Of a DNA stretch of 64,000 nt, positions 12,131-24,698 are shown piece after piece. Every line of letters begins with the position of its first letter. Position 1 is the first letter of the stretch. The stretch covers positions 62,001 to 126,000 of the forward strand of contig JABVXV010000047.1 in assembly GCA_013365325.1 (NCBI GenBank). Reading direction: 5' to 3'. The translations under genes and the position numbers were made by a program. Under the pieces are notes generated by a model that saw only the letters and a program-made list of their open reading frames with translations, searched no databases and had not been told where the DNA came from. Origin of the DNA: Dipetalonema caudispina (Eukaryota > Nematoda > Chromadorea > Rhabditida > Onchocercidae).

Positions 12131-13931
12131 ATATTTGCGGCTTTATTTTATGCTAGAAACTTATCTTCATCAGTGGTATCAGTGATAGATGCGATCACAT
12201 CACACCACAAGATTGTTTTGCAGAAAAAGGAGAGCGTCTTTTCAGCTTTATTTTTTAAAAAATTTCTACTTCTTAGACCAAATTCATTTGTTGCTTCTTT
12301 TAAATATCAAAATGGATAAGGAACAAAAATTAGTGTTGGCTCGTCACTACTTTTAGATTATTGAAAGTAAAGAGAAGCGGACGTCGTAAATATTTCAGTT
12401 TGCTGCTAAATATGTTAAAAGTGTCCCTTCATTCGTTTATTAATTGGAATTTGAAACAGTCCTTACATTAATGGAAGACTTCTATAAAGACATACTAAAG
12501 TTAAATATAAACAGTTCGATTGAACTAGTGATCCGCACAATCGATTCTCATTATTGCTAATAGTGTTAGCAATTGTTCGTAATTTACCCCGCATCAATCA
12601 ATATCCAGGTTGTTTTGACTGTTCACAGTAGGCTATTTTCATGTCCGCTTCCTTTCACTTCCTTTGAATTTCTCCGGAAAAAAATATTGCACGAAATTGT
12701 TGCAATTCATTGCTCACTTCCTTCTTCTTTTGAAAGATAGATGCATGAAAATTTTCAATCAGTTTCGTGGAAAGGATGCGCTCTTTTATTAACCTGTCTT
12801 CAGGTAATTATTAAAGAATTATCGCTTCTTAGCTCAAATCTTTAAATCGCTTTTGAAAGCATTGGAACCCTTGTTAATTTGTTATTTTTGCGCGCAAATA
12901 TTGCGCTCAGTAAATCATTGTGCCAGCATTCATTTATTGAAATTTTCGTGTTTGTTGCTCATTTAATTTAATTAAATTTTTCATCAAAATTATTGAATGA
13001 CATTAGTGACTTTGTTAGGATTAACTCAAGAGATAAGAAGCTTTATCTGCAATTGTCTTTTGAAGAGAACTTTACATATTACCGCTATACATCATATCAA
13101 TCAAACAGCAAAAAATAAATTGGTAAGTGAATAATAGTAGTCTGGGCTTAAAATTGATCAATTTCGAATGATTCCCCGCCTCTAAACTTAAAACCAGAGC
13201 AGTTGGGAAAAACAGCATACTTCACAGGGATCGGCATTATAGTATGAAGTGTTCCAGGATACATTATGAACTGACGTGGGACACAATACAACGATGATGA
13301 TAGTAATATAAAAGGGAACATTATTGAAAAATATGCAAATTTAATACCCGATGTATTTTTGCAGTGATTATTTTGAGAAGTTAAACTCACAGAGTTTTTA
13401 GTGATAAATATACCACTTAATATATAAGTAATACGTGAGGTATCAAATAAGCAGTGGTCGGTATTTGAAAGATCCGAAATTTACAAGTTTTGTCGACTGA
13501 TCAGATATAAGTATAAAGAAAGAAAGGAAAAGATGTTCAAAGTCAGGAAAAAATAACGGTCGAAATTATAAACCAGAGCTGGTTGAATTATAAAATAGTT
13601 GCTTCCAAAAAAAATTTTCCATCAAAGACTAAGAAGCAGTTATAACAACAATGAAATTCATATCTCAAAAATAGTTCGATAAGTTAAATAAACACATTTT
13701 AAGTCACCCTAAACACAATAACCGAGGATGGAAGGGAAGGCAAATTAAAAGTGATCCTATTCTGAACACCACCTATTTCACCATAAAATCCCAAGATGTT
13801 GATGGAAATACTATTCCATCTTGGAAATAAATAGGGGCCAAAATAAATAGGTCTTCAGTAGGCCAAGGATCAGTTAATCTTTCCATGAAGATAACGCCTG
13901 AAACTTAGTGCTGAATATCACCTTAAGTATG
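12131..13931. other. non-coding stretch between convergent genes
   Basis: This segment lies between the 3' ends of the small membrane protein (plus) and acn-1 (minus). It probably holds acn-1 3' UTR at its right end. An 8-bp inverted pair, CCAAGATG at 13791-13798 and CATCTTGG at 13817-13824, lies about 110 nt past the acn-1 stop, and a short direct repeat of AAATAAATAGG lies near 13826-13852. An 80-codon open frame at 13148-13390 (minus) has a hydrophobic start but no other support. Confidence 0.45.
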
Positions 13932-16900
13932 CTATAACAGTACGGTTAAGGCAGTAAGTAATAATACCAAGGTTACTGTTGGTATAGTGGTACTGATAGA
14001 AGTTCCTTTGGGTTTTAATTCTGGTTCTGGTAAGGAACTTGGCTTATCATTTGCAAGTCCCGGTTCTGGTTCTGCTTCTAGCTGTTTTTCATGCTCCTCA
14101 GGTTCTGGAATAGGCACTGCACTGCTATCGTCTATTGAATGCAAACCGATAACTAAGCCACTATGCCCATCTCCAAAACCTGTTAAATGAGAAATGATCA
14201 ATAACATAATGAGAGATCAACATTTATTTTTAATGTGTTATGCATCTTCCTGAACTGAGAATTATTATTATTTTTTTCTCTTTTAAACAAACCTGTCCAA
14301 TCATTCAACTTATCGTATCTCCCCATTATTGAGTAAGTGAAACTGGCCACAAGATCGTACACGAGATTCCCGAATAGGATTCCCAGCCTAACTGTTAAAC
14401 AATTCATTTGTTCAAAAAGTTATCATGGTTTGTCTGTCTCGTCTCAAACAGCTAATAATCTGCAGAATTTTTCAGTCTTTCCGAAAGTATCCTACGCGTT
14501 TCCCAACTGTATTCAAATGCATTCTGGTAATGCAACATTTATTTCAAATAGTTTAACTTTGAATCTTATCTGAACCAATAACTGATTTTTTTAAAACATG
14601 ATTAATTAACAGCCAATCAATATGCTAAGTGAGACAAAAGTCAATCCGGAAAATTGTGGAAGATTTAGACCAATATAGCAAACAAAATCCTGGGATAGCA
14701 GTATTGTCTCTTTGCAAAAGTAGCAAAGGAGAATCTTACCTGCATCAGCAGGATTCCCAGGAACACAATTATAAGTATTGCCAATCCGCAAAGTATATAG
14801 TCCCTCCTTGCATTCACAGACATTATTTCGACAAACTGAATCCAGCAAGCATTCTTTACCATTTGAGCAGTCAGCACCTAAATTGTTGATGCTTTTCAAG
14901 CTTGAGATTTCTAGGATAGCATTATAAAATCATGGAATAATACAAACCCGGAAATGCAAATTGAGTCCCACTCATTATTTCGGATAACGAGTCAGTACTG
15001 GCAGCACTTTCTCGAAGTTTTGGTACTTCGGACCTAAATTTACATCAGGTTTCATGATTATCTGTCATTGAGTCCTCGTCTTGGAATAAAATTCTTCGTT
15101 CTTCGAAAAAGATACTAAAGTATTAAAAGTGAAAAGGAAATGATACTCCGTAAATGGCTTTCCAAATCCATCCCATCCAATATATGCATGCTCCTTAGCG
15201 TTCTCTTCCTCAAGCCAACTTATCAGAGGTTGATAATATTCCAACATAGCATTTGCATCAACTTCTTTGCTACCTGTTATTTTTTCAATTACAGAAACAT
15301 ACTCAACATTCACTACCACTCCTACATAAATGTAGATTTCCAGAGGTAATAGTTCAGGAGGAACATATTATTTTAAAGTAAATGAATTCGGGAAAACAAG
15401 CAGTTATCGTCATGTCATCCTACTAATCAGTCCTATTTCTTGATTATGTCCGGTTGCATTATAGTAAACGGTTTAATAATTAACAGTGAGTCTTTAATAT
15501 TGACATATGGCGATGTCTGATGCGAAGTGATGTATAGTTGTACAATAATCGTGATACGCTCCAAATTAAGCATCATGCAATAATAGATTACAGTTATTCG
15601 TGATCCTCACAAATTAATGATTTTATAAATCAAAGTACTGTTTTTGAGAAATTACTTGTTCTGGTACGACTTTAAATAATTTTCTCACTTTTAAAAGCCA
15701 TTTAATACAAATGAAGAACCTGTGATAATTTCTAGTGCTTCTCGCCAAGTAATTGAGGAACCTAGCGTCATCACTTTTTTAATTTTATCAGTAACTGGAC
15801 TACGTTCCAACATACATCCGCTGCTCTGAAATACTTTCTTTTCATTTTTGTCAAAAGCAAAAGCTCCACTTTTCATACATTTAGCATTAACTGAGAAACG
15901 CTTTTAATTTTTATTGATCAGTCCTTGAAATCAAATTATAATCCATTCTTATGATTCAGTCCAATTAATCTTGCTTCAGTTTAGTCCACTTTAATTGAGC
16001 TAGACCCAGCTAACTCCTATTACAAATCAATAGACTCGGTTCAAACATGAAATCTGAACTTTACCAAATTTGTTGTACCACGACATAGAGCTTTTAGAAT
16101 TTGGAATTGCATTATGTAGGCAAAAAAGTGTTTCATTGCTGGAGCATGCGTTTGAGCAATTGTAGAAAATGCAATGGCATCGAAATCAGTTGATTTTCGT
16201 TCCACAGGCGATTTAATTCCTTGGAATAATTCACTAAAAAACTGATTTTATTAAGGCTTTTTCTTATCAAAATTTATTATAGACAAAGGTCTGAAAATTT
16301 TCAGTACTTACTTCGCCTTTTTGCATTGAATGTGATGATATGATTGAATCTAAAAGTTATTATATCTGTTTTAATGAATGGTTGATATGTTATTGTAGTT
16401 TTTCTAACTATGACTTGCCTTAATTGCCACCAATCGGAGTTCCAAGTAGCATTCGTTGAAGTACCATCAAATATATGAAATCGCCACATATCAACCGCGA
16501 AATCAAAGGGTAATTTGACGAAATCTTCAAGTGCTTCCAGATACAAGCGGTTAATAATTTTTGAGCGGCTAACTGCAGTTTCCGATGCTATTAGTTTCTG
16601 AAAAATTTTGAAGATTTTGAAAAGAAATGAGTAAAAGTCCTTGTGTTTATTTCTAAATTTATCGTAACCAATGCTCTATATGGAGAAAAGCAAATAATCA
16701 ACTAAATATGTGATGTTCAAATAATCGCTTTAAATTTTTCAAACAATAATTACCATCATTTTCAAATACTCTATATTTCGAGCATTAATTGCGAAAGCAT
16801 TAGTAATAGCAGCCAGGAGGCTTGGATTTGTTACTTCTCGAAATAGAAGTGGCTGCTCACGACACATGTAATAATAGTATATCTGGACAAGCAATTTATG

Positions 16901-19900
16901 TGTTAATTCAAAATCGGGTAAGTTAAGATGCGCACATGCCTTTACCCTGGAAATTGGAAAATTTTGCATTTGTACGAAAAGTATGAACGAATTGGCAGAA
17001 ATTCAACAACTAGTAAAAATCCCATGAAAAGCAGTTCTTACAATAACTGTCATGTATTCATATCGTAACAATCGATTCAGAATGATTGCCTTTTTCTTTT
17101 CCTCTGATGTAATTCCCGGTTCATAAATAAATTCACAAAAATTAGACCTATAATCACGCTCATTCCTCATATCATAAGCTGCAGGTGGATGACAAAGCAT
17201 ATCTTTACTCCAGGTTCTCGTGAAAATTGATTTTGTCCAAAAACTTGGTGGCAATTTATCAAATCCAAGTTGTTTGAGAGTTTTATAAGCCTGTAAATTG
17301 CGATTTGAAATTCTTTAACTAGCAGATCATCAATGCACGAATTTATTCCTCATTCTTTTCTTTCCCTAAATCTTCGCTTGCAAAAATCATTTCCTATATA
17401 TCAATACCTGTTTAAACATATTTTTCACAGTATAATTTAGTTTTTGGAGGTTTTCCTGAACTTCTCTTGCAAGGTCGTCCTCGTCCTGGAATGGTTTCGT
17501 ATCCCGATAGAAGGCGATCCAATTATCACCAGCAATACTTTCTACAATGGTGCTCAAATACGGTTGGATAATTTCACAAAGTTGTTTATCAGATCACCTA
17601 AAAGAATATATTAAGGATACATAAAACCTTCCAAAGCCATTTAAGACTTAGAAGACTTGTAAAGCAAGCATACTGAGCAAATGAGCTGGGATAGGTCCAT
17701 CTCGCGTCAGACCAGACACGTTTGTTAAGCCGTATAATGCAGGTATTTGACGTCTTATATATGCGTGTAACTGAAATTTCAAAATATTTTATAGTTACTT
17801 TGGAGTTGCCACACAGGCTATCATGGCTGCTATCCATAAAAGCACACCACAATTTATTTGTTTTTCTCGAGGAAAAAATTAATTATCAACCTGTTTATAA
17901 AATGGATTAATTTGTTGGTATAACTTCTGCAAAACAGCGACAATGTCACTTTGTTCTGCTTTTTCATAATGTGACGCAAACAGTTCGTAAGGGCTACGCC
18001 ACATCGCTCCACCATCCGAAAAACCATTCAATTTAGCTCCTATAAATCAGTGAATATTCCAACTAGGGGAGTTTTTCGAGCTTGTAAAAAATCCAGATTT
18101 AGAAGATTGAAAATTCGGGATACTTTATTACTTTTTAAAATTGAGCAATACCTTTATTGATTAACTCAATGAGGCGTTTATAAGAGGTAATCAGTTTCGG
18201 TCCTAGTGCATCACGCAGTGCGATCCAAAGACGAAATGCTTTAGGGCCATCGTTCTCATGTGCGATAATTGATACAATATCAGAGATCCTGAAAATACAC
18301 ATATGTTTCCAACATAAACTTGAAAAGTTTATACTTATTTCAAATTAAAATAATATCATAAAAATGCACAACAGAATGAGGGATAAGGGAGTGCTCTATG
18401 CCTCTAAACAGTGGAATTTCTTAATTAATAGAGCAGCAGCTAAATATTAGGACTATGCTAATTAATTAGCTTAAGATAATCTTAACACCTTCTAATTTCT
18501 TTCTTGCGCTGAAATAACCTTAAGTTGAGAGATAAAACTGCTTAAAATAAAAAGTAGCAAGGATTCCTCTAAAACTTTAAAGCTCTTCTTGATTATAATT
18601 ATTGAAAAATCCCAAGTTTGATTTCAAAATTCTGTCGAAATTTACTGACCTATCAAAAAAACATATTAAAATAATAAACCTGTAAGGACATATCGTTGTG
18701 TTGCCTGTTTCGCAAACCGAAGTTTCAGCATACGCTTTTGCTATCTAAAACAAATGCCTAAGCAGGTTAATCTAATAGCAACAATGAAACGAAATAGATT
18801 GATATAAAGTTTGACCAGCTTTTGAAGTTCATTGTATTCATTAAAATCGTTTTCATCCAAAGCACTGATGCCTTCTACCAAAAGGAGTTCGAATTGTCGT
18901 TTCAGCGATTTATCCTCAATTGCTGCTATGTCAAACTGTTTCGCTTGCTTCGAGCTACTTTTCACAAATTTTCCTAGTGCCTAAAAATCAAAACAGTGAA
19001 ATTTGTCAGGTGAATAGCAACAGCGACACGCTGTTCACAAACTTTTCTTGGAGTTTCTGAAAATAATTGTCACTCTGGATTATTTTGATTGTAGCAAATT
19101 CAACTTCCAAATGATTGCTTAATTTCTAAGTGTCAAAATTTGAAATTATCTGAATTACAGGCAAACCTCCTCAGCTTCATCAAGAAGTTGTTTAGTAAGA
19201 TGTGATACTGATGTGACATAATTCCAGCCGGCTAAAGCTACTTCGCGCAATACTTTCTGTGCCTCAACCGCATATCCGTTCATCCATTCTTGGGCTTTCT
19301 TACTGTCTCGTATTGAGCCTTCAGGCTAAAAATGTCAAATTTTTAGCCTTCAGGCTAAAAAAAAAAATGAAATGTGTGCGAGTTTATTGATGATATTTAG
19401 CTTTGAGTGGTATCAAACACCAAAATCTCGAAATGTTTAGATTTACGGAAACCAGAAAGTCCAACGGTTGAGCTCCACCAATAATTCGTTCCAGGAAAAA
19501 AACTCAAAAAGAATGAAGAAACCTCCAAATTGTTTACATCCCAGTATTTACTTGAATTGATCAGTTTCAGAGCTTCTTTATTGAGCTTCTCTTCCTTTCC
19601 ATCTCCGGCAGCATCACTATTTAGGAAACGGTTAACAAGTTCCTCGATTGCTTCATTATCAATGGCACCTGGTTTCGACTGTAAATTTAGACTTATAATT
19701 TTTCTTCTGAACAATTTTGGAAAACGAGAATTAAATCTAAACTATATTCTTTATTATAAGAAAATGAAGACAAACTAGAGCAGTACTTTTAGAAATTTTT
19801 TATATATGCCTCAGGTAATGAAACTAGACTCACAGAATCTGCGCTACTACTATCATCTTCTTCGTCAATTCGCTCGACATCATCCTCGAACGCGTTGTTT

Positions 19901-20469
19901 TGATATGATGGCGTAGCAGTAGCACCGTTTAATTTCATTGCACTTCGTTCTGGAAGCGGTTGAGAATCTTCATCATGAATTCTAAGCTGGGGAGTTTCGG
20001 CTAATTGCATGGCCAACTGTGCAGAATCATCAGCAAACTGTCTGGCAATTTTTGCAGTGGTAGTTAGCATAGGTTGATGATGAAATTCTGGCTCAGGAGT
20101 AGTGGGATGAAAACTTGACGACAACACGGTTTCTGGTTCAGGTTTTGAATTTGATTGGGGCAAAAACTCTGTAGACTGACTCTGGGATGGTACGATACCG
20201 AAAGAAGTCGGTTGTTTAGCAGTGGAATAAGTTCGAAGAACGTTTTTTGCTTCCGTTGCTGCCATTATTGGTGCGTCGTTTACCGTACTTTGCATCAATG
20301 TAGGCCATATTGCAGAATTTCTGGATGATGTCAGACTGCTTTCTAATGTCGATATATCAGTTTCTTTTCTGGACTCATTTTGCCCAGATGAGTTATCTCC
20401 ATGTTGAGCATGAACATGAAAGAGAAGCACTGTTATCAGCTGCTGTATCAGTAACGTACTTCTTGTCAT
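13932..20469 (-). CDS. acn-1: ACN-1: inactive angiotensin-converting-enzyme homologue (peptidase M2 fold)
   Basis: Secreted or surface M2-family protein. C. elegans ACN-1 is a non-peptidase needed for moulting. Exons (minus): 20469-19834, 19678-19523 (or 19538), 19325-19167, 18980-18816, 18744-18680, 18288-18152, 18039-17891, 17770-17674, 17541-17408, 17290-17148, 16946-16754, 16597-16419, 16233-16079, 15890-15720, 15273-15147, 15033-14948, 14877-14740, 14179-13932. All phases match, about 1045 aa. Residues 1-22 are a signal peptide, followed by about 190 Ser/Thr/Pro/Glu-rich residues. The ACE domain (about 225-890) shows WRSPYELF, GPIPAHLL, CHPPAAYD, WWQL, QFQILKALC and YIGWDGFGKPFTE. The zinc site HEMGH is KLLVQ (631-635), and HEAIGD is LAAITN. 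After the ACE domain come a six-Cys EB/EGF-like module (about 919-960), a Glu/Pro-rich linker and a hydrophobic tail suggesting GPI or tail anchoring. The 16419 exon uses a GC donor. Family assignment is very secure; individual joins are less so. Confidence 0.92.
16413..16419 (-). other. GC-AG intron donor in acn-1
   Basis: The exon ending at 16419 reads AAG|GCAAGT on the minus strand, matching the strong consensus of rare GC-AG introns. Joining to 16233 keeps phase 2 and restores the M2-family run WWQLSELFQGIKSPVER. No GT donor nearby gives the correct frame. Confidence 0.65.
19316..19356 (-). repeat. 29-bp tandem duplication that copies an acn-1 splice acceptor
   Basis: AGCCTTCAGGCT (plus strand) occurs at 19316-19327 and 19345-19356, each followed by the T-tract complement. 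On the minus strand this makes two successive acceptors ending in TTTTAG|CCTGAAGG. Only the downstream one continues the reading frame. The upstream one would run into TAA after three codons. Confidence 0.75.
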
Positions 20470-20470
20470 A

Positions 20471-20478
20471 CTGCAATT
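20471..20478 (-). promoter_or_regulatory. splice acceptor immediately 5' of the acn-1 start
   Basis: The minus-strand sequence AATTGCAG ends one base before the ATG at 20469. It could be an SL trans-splice site. It could also be the acceptor of a very short cis intron, because a GTAAGT donor lies only 34 nt upstream (about 20504). Confidence 0.5.
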
Positions 20479-23400
20479 AACGTTATTATCAACTAATTAC
20501 TTACCGTATAATTCTCAAACTTAAATAGCGCGAACTAACAAAAACCAGTGAAACGAAGACCGTTAGTGTGAAGGAAGTTCCGAATGTGTGGTGATATTTT
20601 GCAAAACTAACGCATTACATTGTTTGTTGGTCACTCCATTATCACATCATTTATTTCCTATTAAAATAATTCAATCGCATTTTATAAATGGACAATTGTT
20701 GAATCAAAACTGCACAAGAACTATTTGAATGAATCCTTCCTTCTTTTATCACAATAAATACTGAAAAGGAGTATAGCTCATGAAGAAAAATCTTGGGCAG
20801 TATTTCTGATTTTGATCAAAATACTTTCCACGTATATTCCAGTTTTTATTTTCAAAATGATGATGAATAATTAGAATTATTTTGTTACGGGTGAATAAAG
20901 GGTAAAAGGGAGAGAGGTGGTTGGCATATTAATCAACATTTAAATAAAATATTAAGTAAAAAGGAGTGAAACATAGTTTAAAAGGTGTCGTTCAACTATT
21001 TACTTTAATAACAAAAACTTACGACTCCGAAAATTTAGAAAAAAGAGGGAAACTGAATGAGAAGGATGCTTAACGACTACGAAACTTTAACATAGACTAC
21101 AATTTTTGAGTTCATTTTTAGATAAAACGTCTAATTTGGTTTAAATTAATGATTGCTAAAGGAGAAAACCTGGATGGTAGATTTAGTTGAAGCTTCTCAG
21201 AGTTCTAAATAAGAATTTACATTCATCAAAGCGTTCTACGTCTTACCAGTTACTGAATACCCAAAAACACAAAATAGGAAGAAAATGAAACAATTGGAAA
21301 GTATTCATTGGGCCGTTAAGTGAACCCAATAAATGCATAATTTTCCGGTCGTTCACAATGAATCCTTAAAAGGGCGGATGGGTGGAAGAGATTTAAAGAT
21401 TTCTTTCCATCTGTCAAGGATGTTGCTCGCCTGTTTTCTTGTTTCCTTCAGATCCAGTTTTGAAGAATAGCTATTGTGCTAAACAGAAGGAGACAAAAAT
21501 GATGCTACTAAATATCAGCATTACCACAGAAAAGGGAAAAAGCCAGAAAATACGAAGAACGAATAAGAGGGCCAGCAAGAACAGTAAAGTGGACTGGAAG
21601 AACGGTGTAAAATGGTTAATGGCTAAAGATTTTTCGGTACCCTTCATGTTCCCTCAGTTTAACGGAGAAAATCCGAGATGATATCAGTTTTCCGCCCCAC
21701 AGCTCTATTTCCCACTCAACCTACCAGAAATAGATTACTCCTGCAAAACACCCCTGTATAATTGCTTTGTCACAGTGATAACAGGTTTGGCAAGAATTTC
21801 GAAGCTAAAACTGTCGAGTGCTAAACGATGTAACAGACATAGTTTGAGCATATATTTCAGATATAGTTTGAACAATTTAAGATACACTTATAATGCGTTT
21901 CAAGTGGAAATCTGAATATTTTATAGGGAAGGATGATTGACATTGCTGAGAATGCGACATATAATGAGTTTGTTCAAAATATACTACAATAGACGTAAGG
22001 ACAACGATAATGACAACGACCGTAGGGACAAGAACAACGGAAACAAGGGGAATAGTAAGAAGTGTCGCAAATTGAAGGGGAGCGCGGAGAAAAATTCTTG
22101 AAAATTTTCATGCGAAGAAAAAGGAAAATGAACGAGAATCGGCGATGTGGCAGTGGATGAATGTATGTATGCGACAAAAGTAATATCAATAAATCATGCC
22201 ATAGGGTGACGTGATGCGATATGGTCTCCTATAACCCACCTTCTTCCATTCCGCTCCATCTACCTTTCTTCAGGTAATCAGCTTGATTCGGAAGTCAGCC
22301 TATGATCAGCTGTATGAAGACAACCTCTTCTTATTCTCATTCAATCTTGTTTCGGTTCCGATTTTCTACCTGGAAAGATTTTTCTACAGCCGTACCGGCA
22401 ATGACGACCCAAATTTCAATATATAGAATCACTGTGCACACTGCACTCTCCAGTAATTCGCTGCAATTTTTTAAGATTTCAATCGAGCTCATTGCAAACA
22501 TGTTTGAAGTGAAAAATAAGAAAGACAACTCAGCAGTTCATGTGACTGTGACATTGACATCATTCTTCCCCACATTTTTTCATACCAGCCATGGAATGAT
22601 CTGAAGATGTTTCATGACATATAGCAAGAAGTGAGTAACCTGAACCGATATTGATCAACTTGAACAGAAATCGATGTTTATTCCAATCGCCTTTACAGAT
22701 ATTTTTCTTTGAGCACCTCCGAAATCTGTTCTTGAATATTGTCCATCTACCAATATCCCTTCAAGGCTTATATATTTTGCGTTGATAAATTGAAAACGAC
22801 AAGTGAGAGAGGAGAAGAGGAAAATGTTTCAGGATGGCGATTAGTTGAACACAGACAGATTATTTCAGCTTTTTTTGAAGAAATCCTAACCATTCGAGTT
22901 CTATTTCTTGTGCAGAAAACATTGCAGATGTAGAAAGCGAGAAGGTTCCACAGAGTGCATGAAGATTGCAAACATATGAAAAATAAAGGAATCTATGTCT
23001 TGTCATTCTAATCTGACTCTCTCAGTTCTTCTGAAGCCCTCATTGAAAAAGACTGATACATATTAAAAGAATTCAGTTGAGAAATTCCACTGAAACGCAA
23101 CCAACGTATAACAGCGATTGAAAGATTGCAAGAATGATATGAAAAGAGTGAATGACAACATCTTCGGGCGCATTTAGGTCTAACTGGTCATTTGTCGTCC
23201 ATCGGATCAACTATACAAGCACTCTCTCTTCACTTCCTCCGCCCTGAGCAATGGTACATCGTTCAGCTTTCCTTGCAAATCAACGATGCACATTGTTTCA
23301 CGATTCAAATGCATCAAATCATTTCGCGACGTGATATTGTGGACCAGATCAATCGGTAAAGCTTGAAAACACAACTGTTGAAAAAGTTATGTGTTGAATG

Positions 23401-24698
23401 ATGTTAAATAGGGACTTGGGATCCTTTTGAGAATATCCTCCTCTAACATATGACAAGAGATATTTGTGATATTCTTGGAATTTCATGGAATCATTTTAAA
23501 ATCTGATGATTTTTGCTGACAGATTTTTTAAATTACCAATTTCATCTCCCGAAGTTTGTGAAAAAACGATTGCGCTGATTAGAAGTTCAAAGATTTATTC
23601 AAGAACACACATTCTGGATTTTTGTAGCTCCCCAGTCTCTTTAGTTCAGAAAGATTGATTACTAAAAAATTTGTAGTTCATAAAGGGATTCAAAGAATTT
23701 AGTTAAAATTTCGAAACTTATGAAGTTGCCACCATCTTTTTTCACTCCCATTCATTTGAAAATACTGGAGGCAAACATTAGTTTTTGAAAAATTTAGATA
23801 GAATGGTAAATGAACAACAGCAATTCTATAATCAATGAGATGAATGCATTTTTTCTCCACATTTTTGAGGTCTTCACAGCTGTTGATGAATTCTATCGCA
23901 CTTTATATTTCATTTCTATTGTACTTGGAGATCGAAACCTTGCCTTAAAAATAGGTTTTACTGTAAAACAAAAACAAATTCAGAATTACTTTTTATTGGA
24001 CGTGAGCTGCTTTCTTTTAAAAGAGTTGTTCTTTTAATTTGATTGATAAAGTCTTCTCAAACTTCTTGTTTGCTTTAAAATAAATTGATTATAGAGTTTC
24101 TTAAGCCTGAAGATTTCTAAATATTGTGTACGTAGCTTGCTTTTATTAAAGCTTATGTTCACACATATATCCTCTTCATACCATGTGATTTGATCCGAGA
24201 AAAAGCGCACTTCCGGCAAATACCCGAACTTTATTTATTCGTTTGGAATTAATCCGACAAATTCAAATAATTCTATTTAATTTGTTCACTGTAGTTGAAA
24301 TTACAACAGTGGTCAAGTTAAATAAAATGTGTTAACCGAAGGTACTGATTGTTCAACGTAAAACACGGTTTGTGGCAGTAATGTGTGACCAAGTTGATTC
24401 CTAATAAAATCAGCATTGTCTGCTAGTTGTTATGACAGTTACCGTTAGGATAAAAACTGAGTCACCACTTATCTTAAAATTATATCTTGACCAATGATAT
24501 CGTGCAGCATAATTAAGAAGCACTTATCAACTTGAGTACAATTCAGTAAAAAGAGGTTGCAATCATTACATCTTTATCACTGTTACAGAACATTTTTTTG
24601 AAGTTAATTTAAAACTGTTCAAAATTTTTCTCCTCTCTTTGATGAAAAGATCGATTATAGAAAAGTTTATATGTAAAAGTAAATTCTAGAAAATGCTC
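20479..24698. other. gene-poor region between acn-1 and the amine receptor
   Basis: No exon with family resemblance was found on either strand. An 80-codon open frame at 21439-21681 is Lys-rich and unlike its neighbours. A segment near 21995-22050 has loosely repeated ACAACGA-like units. The right-hand part probably contains the receptor's 3' UTR and the left-hand part the acn-1 promoter. Confidence 0.4.

Noticed and set aside
13148..13390. 80-codon minus-strand open frame with a hydrophobic N-terminal stretch.
   Set aside because: No SL-type acceptor, splice partner or recognisable family; it could be chance in acn-1 3' flanking DNA.
17042..17147. Open extension of the acn-1 exon past 17148 (an extra segment containing SEEKKKAIILNRLLRYEYMT).
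   Set aside because: Reading through breaks the phase with the next exon at 16946 and inserts residues absent from the M2 family. Ending at 17148 restores the exact spacing between the CHPPAAYD region and the former zinc motif.
17541..17597. Apparent frameshift in acn-1 if the TTTTAG acceptor at 17597 is used.
   Set aside because: That acceptor hits a TGA in the needed frame. An acceptor at 17541 (TTGTAG) is in phase and gives a gap-free alignment to ACE (GPIPAHLL to KPF), so no frameshift is needed.
19530..19778. Plus-strand frame over acn-1 exon 2.
   Set aside because: Antisense shadow of a supported exon.
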